From positions 1,456,001 through 1,520,000 of the forward strand of contig NZ_AP028127.1 in the NCBI RefSeq assembly GCF_037076425.1: DNA of 64,000 bases, read 5' to 3'. The position numbers were made by a program, and so were the translations under genes. The notes below the pieces were generated by a model. It had not been told where the DNA came from and searched no databases. It saw nothing but the letters and a program-made list of their open reading frames with translations. Numbering within the stretch: position 1 is the stretch's first letter; every line of letters begins with the position of its first letter. The stretch is from Turicibacter faecis (GTDB taxonomy: Bacteria > Bacillota_I > Bacilli_A > MOL361 > Turicibacteraceae). Positions 25,923-36,005 of this stretch are shown one piece after another.

Positions 25923-28900
25923 CTATTTTTTAAAATAGGCACAACTTCCAGTCCCATCGGCCTCAACGACTAATTTTACTGGAATTCGTTCTTTTAACTC
26001 ATTAACATGTGAAATAATTCCGATTAAGCGGCCATGATCTTGTAAATCCATTAAAATATCAATGGCTTGATCCAATGATTCCGAATCTAACGTTCCAAAT
26101 CCTTCATCGATAAACATCGTATCTAACTGAATCCCTCCGGAATTTTGTTGAACGACATCGCAAAGACCAAGTGCCAGTGCTAATGAAGCTTTAAAGCTTT
26201 CTCCACCCGATAACGTATTAACCGGTCTTTGATTACACGTATGACTATCATAAACGTCCAGGTCTAATCCTTTGCGCCCTCCCCCTTTAACCTCTTCGCG
26301 ACGCAATAAATAGTACCTTCTAGCCGTCATCTTCTGTAATCGTAAATTGGCCGCAAACAATACTTCATCAAAGTAACTCGATAAAACGTAAGTTTCAAAA
26401 GACATCCTTCTACCACTTCTTCCGTTGGCCAAGGCATCCAGTTCACCGAGTGTGGCATACTCTTTTTCTTTTGATTGAATCACTGCATATTTTTTGGTCA
26501 CCGAAGAAAGGAGGCGCTCATTCTGTTCCCGATTGGCTTGAACCCTCGCACGCTCGCCTTCTAATTCCGAACGTTTATGTGAAAGGTCCTCCATTCTCTC
26601 CTTTAACGGAGTAAGATCTGTTTGAACTGCACCTGCTAATTCATCACGTAACGCTTGTTCGATCGACACGGCTGTATGGCGCTCTTGGTAATATTGAATA
26701 ACAAATTGCTCCAACTTATCCATTGCATCTATCCATGATTTGGCCTGCTCATAAGTCTCCCGATTAAGAAATGTTTGGACAATCTGCTCCTCTAATGAAG
26801 TGGTGGCTGTCTTAAGTTGCGATTCATACCCCTCTAATTGATTAGTTAACTCCTGTCCCACGGTCGTTAATCGCGTCAATTGTGAACAAACACGTTCATA
26901 ATCTTCTTGACTTTTTTTGATGTGTTGTTCGTGAGTCACTAAACAGGTACTTATTTCCTCAAGGCGTGACATTAAAACGTCAACTGAGCGATAATCCATC
27001 GGAATCTGTTCCTCTAAATCCTTAACCGAACGTCGCTCAGACTGATAAAGATCGCGCTGATCCTGACGTTTCTGTTCTTTCTGTGCAATTTCTGCTTCAA
27101 GGGGGGCCATCATTTCCTTCTTTTTCACCAATTGCGCCATCTGTTCTTCAAGCTGTTTCACCTGAATCAATACTTGAGTCTTTTTGCGCGTCAGTTCAGA
27201 CTGCTGATTCAAAAGCTTTGATTTTAACTGTCTCATGGCCACTAACGTCGCTTCCTCATCTTCACCTAGCAGACAACGTTGAATTAAGCTCGTCTTCAAG
27301 TGATTCAACTCCTCTGCTAGCTTTTGAAGCGTCACGCGTAAAATCGAACATTCCTGTTCCTCAGATCGCCCCCTTTCTTCGAGTTTCTCAACGTCTACAC
27401 GATACGCCTCTAACGCGGCCTTTGATAAAATACTTTCCTGGCTACGACGAGGATTCGGATGATCACACGATCCACACACGGGACAAGGTTGCCCAACTTT
27501 CAGTTCATTGGCTAACCGAATAGCTGCTGCATTAATAAATAATTGTGCTTGATGCTCATAATCCTCCCGTTTAAGACGTGCCTCCTCTAATTGGGTCGTA
27601 GCGCTTGCTTCTTTATCTTCAAGGCTCTTAGCCGTCTGCTCATACGCCTCTAGTTTTTCACAAAGTAACGTGACGTTCTGCAGCTCCTCCTGTCCTTTCA
27701 CTTCCCTTAATTCTAATCGATGTTGTTCTTCACGTTGCTTCTCTTTTACCACATTTAATGGATCAAGCTGCTCCACTTGATCCTTTAAAGCCGCTAATTC
27801 TATGTTTCGACACTGAACCTCCGCGGTAAGCTCACGCTCTGTCTGCTCTAATTGTTGCAGTTGCTTCCGTTTTTGATCTAATAGCTTGACCCCTTCAACA
27901 TAGCGTGACAACTCATCCTTTTCCCGATTCATCTCGGTCATCTCTTGACGTAAGACATCAATGGCGTCGTAACATTTTTTGACTAAGATATACTCTGTCT
28001 GACAATCCGTTAACTGCTTCTTAAGATGAGCCTGCTTTTCTAACGTATCCTGCTTAAAAGCTTGATATTTTAAACATTCATTTTCAAGATTAATCAGGCC
28101 TTGTGCCTGCTTCGCCTGACTCACCTGATGTTCGTATCGGGTAATGGTGTCTTGTTGCTCAGTGAGTTGATCTAACCGTTCTTTTGCGGTCGCATACTCT
28201 TCAATTTTTTCATTGATTTTCTTTTTTAACTCATACTCTTGTTGGCAACTACTTAATTGCTCAGCTATTTGTTCCTTTTGTTGCTCTAACTGATGTTCTA
28301 CCCCTTCAAATCGCTTTTGTTGATGCTCAATTTCTCCCATCACTTCGTGTAAAGGACGTTCTAAATCTAACGCCTGATTTTCGTCTGTTCTTACTAATTG
28401 AAGTTCTGCCGTCATCGCCTGTTGAGTTTCAAACACCTCGGCCTTTAATCGATTAGCTTGCTGAGTTAACTGTTCCTGCACAGCCTTATAAAAATCAGTT
28501 CCGAATATTTTACGTAGAATTTCTTCCTTATTCGTTGTATTAGCCACTAAAAACTCTTTAAAATCTCCTTGCGGAATCATGACAATTTTTCGAAACTGTT
28601 CAATTTTTAGCCCAATAATTTGTTGAATTTGTTCACGAACTTCACTTTCTTTCGTCAAGGGCGGATAATCGCTTGCCACCTCTAAAAATTCGACCGTCGC
28701 CGGAACTTCGCGGAATCCTTCTCCCCTTTTTTTCTTTTGAAGTTGTTGCGGTGATCGCGTGATACAATAAGTTTTCCCATTCACACTAAACGTAAAAGAA
28801 ACCTCCGTTTTAATCTCGCTTTCCTTTACAAAATCACTTCTTAACTCTTTTCCAGAACGACTTCCCCCACTTGTTTCTCCGTAAAGTGCATAGCAAATCG

Positions 28901-29042
28901 CATCAAAAATTGTCGTCTTTCCCGCACCTGTTGGTCCCGTCACGACAAAAATATCTTGTTGATCTAAATCTTCTTTAAAATTTAAAGTCAGCGGCTTGGC
29001 ATAAGGTCCGAAGGCAGACATTTTCAATAACAATGGTTTCAT
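25923..29042 (-). CDS. sbcC: SbcC, ATPase subunit of the SbcCD nuclease
   Basis: 1039 aa SMC-like protein. Walker A GPTGAGKTT (36-44), two very long coiled-coil arms, a zinc hook CPVCG near residue 519 at the turn, signature LSGGESFKASLALALG near 945 and Walker B MFIDEGFGTLD near 978. With SbcD it forms the Rad50/Mre11-type complex that opens hairpins and DNA ends in repair and replication. It overlaps sbcD by 4 nt (ATGA), as usual. Confidence 0.97.
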   Translation of the reverse strand: MKPLLLKMSAFGPYAKPLTLNFKEDLDQQDIFVVTGPTGAGKTTIFDAICYALYGETSGGSRSGKELRSDFVKESEIKTEVSFTFSVNGKTYCITRSPQQLQKKKRGEGFREVPATVEFLEVASDYPPLTKESEVREQIQQIIGLKIEQFRKIVMIPQGDFKEFLVANTTNKEEILRKIFGTDFYKAVQEQLTQQANRLKAEVFETQQAMTAELQLVRTDENQALDLERPLHEVMGEIEHQQKRFEGVEHQLEQQKEQIAEQLSSCQQEYELKKKINEKIEEYATAKERLDQLTEQQDTITRYEHQVSQAKQAQGLINLENECLKYQAFKQDTLEKQAHLKKQLTDCQTEYILVKKCYDAIDVLRQEMTEMNREKDELSRYVEGVKLLDQKRKQLQQLEQTERELTAEVQCRNIELAALKDQVEQLDPLNVVKEKQREEQHRLELREVKGQEELQNVTLLCEKLEAYEQTAKSLEDKEASATTQLEEARLKREDYEHQAQLFINAAAIRLANELKVGQPCPVCGSCDHPNPRRSQESILSKAALEAYRVDVEKLEERGRSEEQECSILRVTLQKLAEELNHLKTSLIQRCLLGEDEEATLVAMRQLKSKLLNQQSELTRKKTQVLIQVKQLEEQMAQLVKKKEMMAPLEAEIAQKEQKRQDQRDLYQSERRSVKDLEEQIPMDYRSVDVLMSRLEEISTCLVTHEQHIKKSQEDYERVCSQLTRLTTVGQELTNQLEGYESQLKTATTSLEEQIVQTFLNRETYEQAKSWIDAMDKLEQFVIQYYQERHTAVSIEQALRDELAGAVQTDLTPLKERMEDLSHKRSELEGERARVQANREQNERLLSSVTKKYAVIQSKEKEYATLGELDALANGRSGRRMSFETYVLSSYFDEVLFAANLRLQKMTARRYYLLRREEVKGGGRKGLDLDVYDSHTCNQRPVNTLSGGESFKASLALALGLCDVVQQNSGGIQLDTMFIDEGFGTLDSESLDQAIDILMDLQDHGRLIGIISHVNELKERIPVKLVVEADGTGSCAYFKK

Positions 29043-30181
29043 TCACAAGACTCCTTTCGCACTTCTTTAATAATTGTCTGAATCGATGTTTTTGCGGCCT
29101 CTGACAACGCCTCTCCTTTATGGTGTTCATAAAAATCACTAAATAATTGTTCCGCCGTTTTTTGTTGACGCGCCTGTTTTGTCAATTGACTTCCCTTAAA
29201 CGCTTGATTATTTTGTTCTAACTCTAACATCATCACATAAGGAAAATTTTTACGAAGTTTGGCCATCGGCTCAATTAATTCACCTTTATCTAATAACACA
29301 ATACGCAAATAATCTTCACATCTTGGTAAAGCTAGAAGTTCCTCTAATGTCCCTTTGATTGTTTTCATGTCCCGAAGTGGTGTTAACGGCAATAATTCAC
29401 AAGAAAGCTTCCCTGCTTCGTCTAAATCAATCATCGTCACAGATTTGTGATACTGTTCTTCTGAAAAAGAATATTTAAGTAAGGAACCACTATACCTGAT
29501 CTTGTCACTTCCCACTTTTTGTGTTCGATGTAAATGACCTAAAGCGACATAATCAAACGCCTCGAAGTAGGCACTAGAAACTGACTCTTTCCCTCCTACC
29601 ACTAACTTTTTTTCCGAATCGGAGATTAAAATCTCCTCACTTTGACCCACAACAAAAGCATGCGTGAGTAAAACGTTTCGCTCTGTCGCATCAATCGGGT
29701 TAGCAGCCAGAGTCACTCGCATCGCATCGTCTAATGATTTAACCGTCTCATCCTCGTGGAGCTCGCGTACAACGGCATAATCGGCAAATGGTAATAAATA
29801 AAAATTAACCGGTCCAAATTCATCTCGCAAGACCACTTTTTTGATCTCCTTCGTATATCTTCCCGCGACATAATAATGAGCCGCCTCAAATAACTCATGA
29901 CCAAAATTAATGAGGTCCGCCCCATCGTGATTGCCCGCCACCGCCAAAACTGGCGTTTTCAATTCAACGAGCACTTCCTTTAAAAATTCACTATATAAAG
30001 CAACCGCCCGAGCGGGGGGCACACTGCGATCATAGATATCGCCCGCTAACAAAAGCGCATCCGGTTGATACGTCTTAATATATGATTTAACCTGTTCAAG
30101 CACATAGCGCTGATCCTCAAGCATGGAAAACGAATTAACTACCTTACCAAAATGCAAATCGCCTAAATGTAATAACCTCAA
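29039..30181 (-). CDS. sbcD: SbcD, nuclease subunit of SbcCD
   Basis: 380 aa. Calcineurin-type phosphoesterase motifs in order: GDLHFGK near the start, LLAGDIYDRSVPP, AGNHDGADLINFG and VALGHLHRTQ. TTG start at 30181 with an AGGAGG site 8 nt upstream. First gene of the sbcDC operon. It is the Mre11-like Mn-dependent 3'-5' exonuclease and endonuclease. Confidence 0.96.
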   Translation of the reverse strand: MRLLHLGDLHFGKVVNSFSMLEDQRYVLEQVKSYIKTYQPDALLLAGDIYDRSVPPARAVALYSEFLKEVLVELKTPVLAVAGNHDGADLINFGHELFEAAHYYVAGRYTKEIKKVVLRDEFGPVNFYLLPFADYAVVRELHEDETVKSLDDAMRVTLAANPIDATERNVLLTHAFVVGQSEEILISDSEKKLVVGGKESVSSAYFEAFDYVALGHLHRTQKVGSDKIRYSGSLLKYSFSEEQYHKSVTMIDLDEAGKLSCELLPLTPLRDMKTIKGTLEELLALPRCEDYLRIVLLDKGELIEPMAKLRKNFPYVMMLELEQNNQAFKGSQLTKQARQQKTAEQLFSDFYEHHKGEALSEAAKTSIQTIIKEVRKESCE

Positions 30182-30216
30182 CGTCTTATCCTCCTAAAAA
30201 GCGAATGTTTGTTCTC

Positions 30217-30246
30217 ATTATAAGCCTTTTTTACAAGAATCGTCAA
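30217..30246 (-). promoter_or_regulatory. sigma-A promoter of sbcDC
   Basis: Minus-strand TTGACG (30241-30246), 18-nt spacer, TATAAT (30217-30222); 36 nt from the -10 box to the sbcD start. Confidence 0.7.
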
Positions 30247-30418
30247 CCCAATCCCTAACGAACTCATCGACAAGATTTTCGGATTATTTCCAAGGAAATA
30301 CACGTCCCCCTATTATCGTCCATAAAAAAGATAATTCGTGCAAAAAAAGACAAAAAATTATACAATAGAAACAACTTAAAGAAATCATCCCCTAACACGT
30401 AAAAAATAGGAGGTTTTT

Positions 30419-31516
30419 ATGCTAAACCCAAACTTACCAAAATATCTTGCCATTGCCGAATGGATGAAAGAAAACATTTATAATAACACCTTTAAAGCAG
30501 GCGAAAAACTAATCAGTGAAAATAAACTGTGTCAAAAATTTGAAATCAGCCGTCAAACCGCCCGGCAAGCAATCGCCGTCTTAGAGGAAGAGGGACTCGT
30601 CATCAAAAAACAAGGAAGCGGAACTTACATCAACCCAATTAGTCTCAAAGCCAGACTCAACACCAAAACCATCGCCCTCATCCTACCCGAACTGTCAAAC
30701 GATCAAACCCCTACGATGTTAACCGAGATGGAGGACCTCTTTTCAACGGCGGGCTATCAGCTAACAATACGCCTCACCCACCATCAAGTGACACGAGAGC
30801 GCGAACACTTATTAGCCCTCTTAAACGCAGATATCGCCGGTTTAATCGTTGAGGGAACAAAGTCTGCTTTACCTAACCCCAATCTTGACCTTTATCAGGA
30901 ATTTTTAACTCACCATATCCCCTTACTCTTTATTCATAATTACTATCCCGGACTTCCTTGCCATTTCATTATGACCGATGATACGGCCTGCGGCCAACTC
31001 GCTACCCGACACCTCATTCAACAGGGGCACCAAAAAATTGGAGGATTGTTTCAATTCAATACCCTTAAAGGTAACTTTTTTTATAAAGGGTTTTTAACAG
31101 AAATGTACGACCACCATTTAGGGGTCGATGAAAAACATCTCATTTGGTACGGAACCGAGACGACTGAACACTTATTTTCACAGGGAAATCTTTCAAACCT
31201 ACTCGATACCTTACGTCGTTTTACCGCCATTCTTTGCGATAGCGAGGAAGTTGCCCTAAAACTGATTCAACACCTCACTAACGAAACCTCATTAAACGTT
31301 CCAAATGATCTTTCGTTAGTGACGCTAGGAAACACAAAACTGAGCCAACTCGCTACCCCACCACTGACAAGTATTGACCCCTGCCGTCCAACGATTGGAA
31401 AGTTGACCGCAGAAGCTCTAATTCAACAGATTGAAGATCAAGAAACGATGATCAATCATATTTGCCAACCGACACTCATTCCTCGTCAGTCGGTAAAACA
31501 CCTCCTAGACAAATAA
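30419..31516 (+). CDS. GntR-family regulator with LacI-type sugar-binding domain (AraR-like)
   Basis: 365 aa. Residues 1-70 form a GntR winged helix (LISENKLCQKFEISRQTARQ, then EEEGLVIKKQGSGTYI). Residues about 80-360 are a periplasmic-binding-protein/LacI-like effector domain (IALILPEL, GLIVEGTKS, TDDTACGQLATRHLIQQGHQ, PPLTSIDPC). This is the AraR architecture, normally a repressor of arabinose or other sugar genes. No sugar operon lies nearby, so the target and inducer are unknown. Own ribosome site (AGGAGG) and terminator. Confidence 0.88.
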   Translation: MLNPNLPKYLAIAEWMKENIYNNTFKAGEKLISENKLCQKFEISRQTARQAIAVLEEEGLVIKKQGSGTYINPISLKARLNTKTIALILPELSNDQTPTMLTEMEDLFSTAGYQLTIRLTHHQVTREREHLLALLNADIAGLIVEGTKSALPNPNLDLYQEFLTHHIPLLFIHNYYPGLPCHFIMTDDTACGQLATRHLIQQGHQKIGGLFQFNTLKGNFFYKGFLTEMYDHHLGVDEKHLIWYGTETTEHLFSQGNLSNLLDTLRRFTAILCDSEEVALKLIQHLTNETSLNVPNDLSLVTLGNTKLSQLATPPLTSIDPCRPTIGKLTAEALIQQIEDQETMINHICQPTLIPRQSVKHLLDK

Positions 31517-31543
31517 AAAAAGAGCACTTGGCTCTTTTTTTAT
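31514..31543. terminator. bidirectional terminator
   Basis: AAAAAAAGAGC / GCTCTTTTTTT with a short loop, between the convergent regulator and DUF368 genes. Confidence 0.85.
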
Positions 31544-32433
31544 TTCTGTTTTTTCTCCATCAACTTACTGAATTGTTCCAAACCAATGATGACTGCTCCA
31601 CCGATAATAAACCACACAAGGTTAAACGTTGAAAAAGACATCGGTGCTTGAGCTGTTTCAAGCGTTGTCGGCCCCATCACAACAGCATAAATCGATCCAA
31701 TCATGAGACCTAAAATTAAATAAATCATTTGTGACCGTGCTGTCTCTAAAAAGTGACGAATCAATTTAATCGTTGATAAAATTCCGGCAATGACCCCTAA
31801 TCCAAACACGATTAAAATTGGAAGTGCTGAGAAATTAAACGTTAACACTTCTTTAATCGAACTAATAATCGTCGTATACAACCCAAAAATTAATAACAGC
31901 GTTGATCCTGAAATCCCTGGTAAGACCATCGCTGAAATCGCAATCATTCCTGCAATAAAAACATAAAGGATTAATCCAATATTTAAATGGCTAAGAGAAA
32001 TCTCCATTCCACCTCCGCCTGATACCGGATTAAACACAGTAATCGCCACGACAATCAAGATTCCTGTGACCGTCCAAACGATATTTAAATATTTATTTTT
32101 AATCGTTTCTTTTTCCGCCTTGATAATTAATGGGATGGAAAATAAAATAAACCCAATGAACACCGAACTAATACTATAAATATGTTCTTCAAAAATCGAA
32201 CTTAAGAAGAGAACCGAAAGAATCATTCCAAGCGCCCATCCGATTCCAATTTTTAATAAAAATTGAAGAGCCTGTCCTTTATCTTCTCTGCTACTCTTTG
32301 AAACAAGCGTGTTTAAAGAACCGATAAACTCATCATAAAATCCTAAAATAAAAGCGATCGTCCCTCCTGAAACACCAGGCACACTATCGGCAAGCGCCAT
32401 AAAAAAACCGCGAATTAAATTGATTATAAACAT
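31540..32433 (-). CDS. DUF368 membrane protein (undecaprenyl-phosphate translocase type)
   Basis: 297 aa from ATG 32433 (AAGGTG site; GTG 32442 is the alternative). The N-terminus GFFMALADSVPGVSGGTIAFILGFYDEF and the later MVLPGISGSTLLLIFGLY are the paired DUF368 repeats with conserved PGVSG/PGISG turns. About eight membrane segments. DUF368 proteins (PopT) have been reported to return undecaprenyl phosphate across the membrane for cell-wall synthesis; that role is taken from the family. Single gene. Confidence 0.9.
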   Translation of the reverse strand: MFIINLIRGFFMALADSVPGVSGGTIAFILGFYDEFIGSLNTLVSKSSREDKGQALQFLLKIGIGWALGMILSVLFLSSIFEEHIYSISSVFIGFILFSIPLIIKAEKETIKNKYLNIVWTVTGILIVVAITVFNPVSGGGGMEISLSHLNIGLILYVFIAGMIAISAMVLPGISGSTLLLIFGLYTTIISSIKEVLTFNFSALPILIVFGLGVIAGILSTIKLIRHFLETARSQMIYLILGLMIGSIYAVVMGPTTLETAQAPMSFSTFNLVWFIIGGAVIIGLEQFSKLMEKKQK

Positions 32434-32625
32434 ATCTTTCACCTTTACCTATTCTATCTCATCCATTTTCCTAAGAGAAATCATCCATTATTTGTAAATG
32501 AATAATAGCCTTTTCCATTCTAATTCTAGCATAAAGCCCCTTAAACTTCAACGAGAGAAGAGAAATTAAAAACACTTACAACGAGTGATAAAATTAAAAT
32601 TCTCATTCACACATTAGGCCCTTTT

Positions 32626-32666
32626 CCCATAAACTACTAGTGAATCATCCATCATTACTTTATGGG
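32626..32666 (+). promoter_or_regulatory. inverted repeat overlapping the ribosome site
   Basis: CCCATAAA (32626-32633) pairs with TTTATGGG (32659-32666), and the last GGG is the start of the GGGAGG ribosome site of the 32677 gene. Folding of the mRNA would hide that site. Confidence 0.4.
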
Positions 32667-32676
32667 AGGTATTTAA

Positions 32677-33765
32677 ATGACTGCAACTATTAAAAGCTAT
32701 TTTGTCTGCGCAAATAGCTCACGCGGATTTTATAATTTCTTTGAATCAAACCTTCAAGGCGTTGATCACTTATACATTTTAAAAGGGGGACCAGGAACAG
32801 GAAAATCGACATTAATGAAACGAATCGGTGCTGACTTTTATGACTTAGGCTATGACGTTGAATTTATTTATTGCTCGTCTGATCCTCATTCACTTGATGG
32901 AGTCCTTATTCCCCAATTAAAAGTCGGAATCGTTGACGGTACTGCTCCCCATGTTATCGAACCAACGGCACCTGGAGCCGTTGAACAATACGTTAATTTA
33001 GGAATCGCCTGGGATCGTGCAAAACTTGTCCCTTACAAAGAGGCAATCCTTGATTTAAAACACCAAATTAGTACTTGCTATGACTTACTTTATTATAAAT
33101 ACGCCGAAGCCCTCAAAATTCATGATCAATGGGAAAAAATCTATATTGATGAAATGGACTTTGACCTTGCCCCACGATTTAGAGCGATCCTTTGCGACGC
33201 CCTACTCGACTATAAAAAAGAAGACCATCTCCCTGTCGTTAAACACCGCTTCTTCGGTGCCTCTACCCCTAACGGATCCACTGATTACATCGAAGATCTA
33301 ACTCGCGGATTTAAACGATACTTCATTAAAGGTCGACCAGGAACAGGAAAATCAACCCTCTTAAAAGAACTCGCTAAAAAAAGTGAATCCCTCGGATACG
33401 ATACCGAAATTTATCACTGCTCTTTCGACCCTGAATCACTCGACATGGTCCTCATCCCTAAACTAAATGTCTGCTTCTTTGACTCAACAGCTCCACACGA
33501 ATATTTCCCTAGTGTTGAGACCGACGAAATTATTGATACTTATGAGGCACTCATTACACCAGGAACCGATGAAGCCAATGCCGAAGCACTTAAACAAATT
33601 GAAGCAGACTACAAAGCCACTGTTAAATTAGGAACCGTCGCTTTAGGACAAGCTAAAGCCCTTCACGATCAATTAGAAGAAATTTATATTCAGGCCATGA
33701 ATTTCGACATTATTGAGGGAATCTACGTCCAACTCAAAGAAGAAATCATGGACTTCATTCAATAA
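32677..33765 (+). CDS. tandem P-loop ATPase (PRK06851-like)
   Basis: 362 aa made of two similar halves. Half 1 (about 1-180) has GGPGTGKSTLMKRIG, then YCSSDPHSLDGVLIPQLKVGIVDGTAPH. Half 2 (about 190-362) has GRPGTGKSTLLKELA, then HCSFDPESLDMVLIPKLNVCFFDSTAPH. Each half thus has a Walker A and a conserved SxDPxSLDxVLIPxL plus DxTAPH block, so the protein arose by internal duplication. Both Walker A sites look intact. The biochemical role is unknown. Single gene with a ribosome site inside an inverted repeat and a strong terminator. Confidence 0.8.
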   Translation: MTATIKSYFVCANSSRGFYNFFESNLQGVDHLYILKGGPGTGKSTLMKRIGADFYDLGYDVEFIYCSSDPHSLDGVLIPQLKVGIVDGTAPHVIEPTAPGAVEQYVNLGIAWDRAKLVPYKEAILDLKHQISTCYDLLYYKYAEALKIHDQWEKIYIDEMDFDLAPRFRAILCDALLDYKKEDHLPVVKHRFFGASTPNGSTDYIEDLTRGFKRYFIKGRPGTGKSTLLKELAKKSESLGYDTEIYHCSFDPESLDMVLIPKLNVCFFDSTAPHEYFPSVETDEIIDTYEALITPGTDEANAEALKQIEADYKATVKLGTVALGQAKALHDQLEEIYIQAMNFDIIEGIYVQLKEEIMDFIQ

Positions 33766-33777
33766 CTTTTTAAAACC

Positions 33778-33809
33778 AAAAAGATGAGAGTTAATCCTCT
33801 CATCTTTTT
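33778..33809. terminator. terminator
   Basis: AAAAGATGAGAG / CTCTCATCTTTT with a 6-nt loop and T-run. Confidence 0.85.
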
Positions 33810-33856
33810 TTACTGCCGCCAAGAAAACGGCCCTCTTCTCTGACACCGCCCGTCCC

Positions 33857-34123
33857 TTAACGACGTTTCGATTTGTTATCTTTTGTCGCTTTCTTAATTA
33901 ATAAAGCCTCCATTTTTGATTTAATTTGATTATACGTTACTTGATCAAACAATAAATCATTCCAAATCTTCACATGATTATCGCGCATTCCGGCAATGGC
34001 TTGCTCATGCGTTGGACGCACAATCACGGCCACGCCTTCTTTTTTCTTAATCTCTACCACGACTTTTTCCTTTTGTTTCGTTTCAAACGTTCCTTCAGCA
34101 CCATTAACTGTATCTTTCCACAT
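33857..34123 (-). CDS. small unknown protein, lysine-rich C-terminus
   Basis: 88 aa from ATG 34123 (GGGGGG site). The first part suggests beta strands (KVVVEIKKKEGVAVIVRP) and the second an amphipathic helix, ending in the basic KKATKDNKSKRR. Family not recognised; possibly nucleic-acid-binding by charge only. Confidence 0.5.
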   Translation of the reverse strand: MWKDTVNGAEGTFETKQKEKVVVEIKKKEGVAVIVRPTHEQAIAGMRDNHVKIWNDLLFDQVTYNQIKSKMEALLIKKATKDNKSKRR

Positions 34124-34357
34124 GACGATTCCCCCCATCATATCACCACTTTGGCAGTGACCTCTTTTTCAACTTTATGCGACCTTCCCTAAAATATGAA
34201 AAAAAGTGAGCTCACGCTCACCTTTTAAAAAACCACTCATTCCGTTCATTGACAAGACATGATAAAATAATACACGATATTTATCAAAAAATAGAACTTT
34301 AACATCATGACCACTCACATTTAAAAAGGGGTTTTATCAACTTATACGAGGTGAATT

Positions 34358-35260
34358 ATGTTCAATAAAGCTTATATCAAGAAATTTATTCAAGACTCAT
34401 GGATCGCACTCCGGCCACTTTCTTTAACACTGGCCATCGGTTCCACCACGCTAGGAATCCTAGCCGCTTATCAAATGGGGGCCATTCACTTTAACGCTCC
34501 TTTCGACCTTCTTCTTATCTTTCTCATTACGGTTGCTGGATTACTGGCCCAGTCGGGTGCCAACTTAGTCAATGATTACTTCGAAGGGTCGTTTCGTTAC
34601 TATCGTCCGGGGGGGCGCCAAATCAAATTTTTAGGGGTGGTCCGCACGTATTTTGATGTTTACGTCTTTTTATGGGCCATGGCTTGCTTCGCCATCGCCG
34701 GGCTCATTGGTCTTTTTTTAATTTACATCACCAATCTTCACATGCTAGTCATCGGACTGACAGGGCTTTTCATCGCCTATGCCTACACAGGAGAACCCTT
34801 TGTCCTCAAACGCAAAGGACTTGGAGTCATCATCTCCTTTATCGCCATGGGACCATTAATGGTATTAGGCGCAAGCTTTCCCTTTACAAAGGAATTATCT
34901 TGGTATCCCATCCTTCTGGCATTGCCTGCCTCGCTTTTCATTCCAGCTCTCATGATTAGTAATGAAATGCGTGATTTCACACGCGATCAACGGTTAAGTA
35001 TCGGAACATTAAGTGTGCGCATCGGGAGTAAAAACAGCACCTACCTCTATCGAACACTAGTATTTGGGGCCTATGTTTTAACCACTATCTATGTAATCAC
35101 AGGACTTTACCATCCCGTCGCCCTCATCGTCTTCTTAACCCTAAAAGATGCCCTTACCGCCAACCAGTCCGTCACAAACTTTGAAAAACTCGGAATTCCT
35201 TATACCAACCGTCTGCACTGGAAATTCACGCTTTTACTGATTATTTCCCTACTGTTTTAA
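34358..35260 (+). CDS. UbiA-family prenyltransferase (MenA-like)
   Basis: 300 aa, about nine membrane helices. First Asp-rich motif region is NLVNDYFEGSFRYY (NDxxE variant of NDxxD) and the second is NEMRDFTRDQRLSIGTLSVRIG. These fit UbiA-type polyprenyl transferases, closest in style to MenA-like members of menaquinone synthesis, but no other men gene is nearby and the first motif is not standard. It is the first gene of a pair with the YgjP-type peptidase, 9 nt apart. Confidence 0.82.
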   Translation: MFNKAYIKKFIQDSWIALRPLSLTLAIGSTTLGILAAYQMGAIHFNAPFDLLLIFLITVAGLLAQSGANLVNDYFEGSFRYYRPGGRQIKFLGVVRTYFDVYVFLWAMACFAIAGLIGLFLIYITNLHMLVIGLTGLFIAYAYTGEPFVLKRKGLGVIISFIAMGPLMVLGASFPFTKELSWYPILLALPASLFIPALMISNEMRDFTRDQRLSIGTLSVRIGSKNSTYLYRTLVFGAYVLTTIYVITGLYHPVALIVFLTLKDALTANQSVTNFEKLGIPYTNRLHWKFTLLLIISLLF

Positions 35261-35269
35261 GGAGGTTTT

Positions 35270-35923
35270 ATGAAGCTAACGATTTGTAATGAAACATTTC
35301 ACGTGGAGGTTCAATACGCGAAACGAAAAAAAATAAAGTTGGAGGCGACCCCTGAGGGGCACCTCACGCTTAAAGTTCCGCGGCACACGAGTGAGGAAGA
35401 CATCGTGGCCTTTCTTGAATCCAAAAGCGAATTTTTAATGAACTTACGTCAAAAACAAAAAAATAAAAAAGTGATTTCCAACCAGAAATCTTATGCCGAT
35501 GAAGAGCTCTTTCTTTACCTCGGTCGGGCTTTGCCCTTATCCCACCTCCTTGAGGAAATTCCCGAGGAAAAAGAGCAAATTCAACAAGCACTGCAACGAT
35601 TTTACACTCAAAAGACAAAACAATACATCAAAAAACGAATTCCCCATTTTCAAACCCTCATTGGCGTCAAAGCAAAATCTGTGACCGTGCTCGACTCCCC
35701 TCGAACATGGGGAACGTGTAATTCTAAGCGGGAATTAACGTTCAACTACAAACTCACCATGGCACCCGAGATGGTGATTGATTACGTCATTATTCACGAG
35801 CTTTGTCACATCTATCATATGAATCATGACCGCTCTTTTTGGCGAAAAGTGGGGATGTATGACCCTAACTACAAACAACACCAAGCCTATCTTGAAACAT
35901 TTGGCGGTGTCATGACTATTTAA
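35270..35923 (+). CDS. YgjP-type (DUF45, M48-like) metallopeptidase domain protein
   Basis: 217 aa. The zinc site HELCHIYHMNHDRSFW (HExxH plus a downstream His) lies at about residues 178-193, preceded by RTWGTCNSKRELTFNYKL, typical of YgjP/DUF45. No signal peptide. Reaction and substrate are unknown. Second gene of a two-gene unit with the UbiA-like gene. Confidence 0.88.
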   Translation: MKLTICNETFHVEVQYAKRKKIKLEATPEGHLTLKVPRHTSEEDIVAFLESKSEFLMNLRQKQKNKKVISNQKSYADEELFLYLGRALPLSHLLEEIPEEKEQIQQALQRFYTQKTKQYIKKRIPHFQTLIGVKAKSVTVLDSPRTWGTCNSKRELTFNYKLTMAPEMVIDYVIIHELCHIYHMNHDRSFWRKVGMYDPNYKQHQAYLETFGGVMTI

Positions 35924-35947
35924 AAAGCAGCCCCTCGGCTGCTTTTT
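35922..35947. terminator. terminator
   Basis: AAAAAGCAGCC / GGCTGCTTTTT with a 4-nt loop overlapping the YgjP stop codon. Confidence 0.85.
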
Positions 35948-36005
35948 ATGATTTTCTTTGATAAAAGCGTTACTTTCCATTTTTATTTTACTTTTTAAAG
36001 CTGTT

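Noticed and set aside
35370-35980. Minus-strand frames over the YgjP-type gene
   Set aside because: Shadows of a gene with a clear HExxH zinc site on the plus strand.
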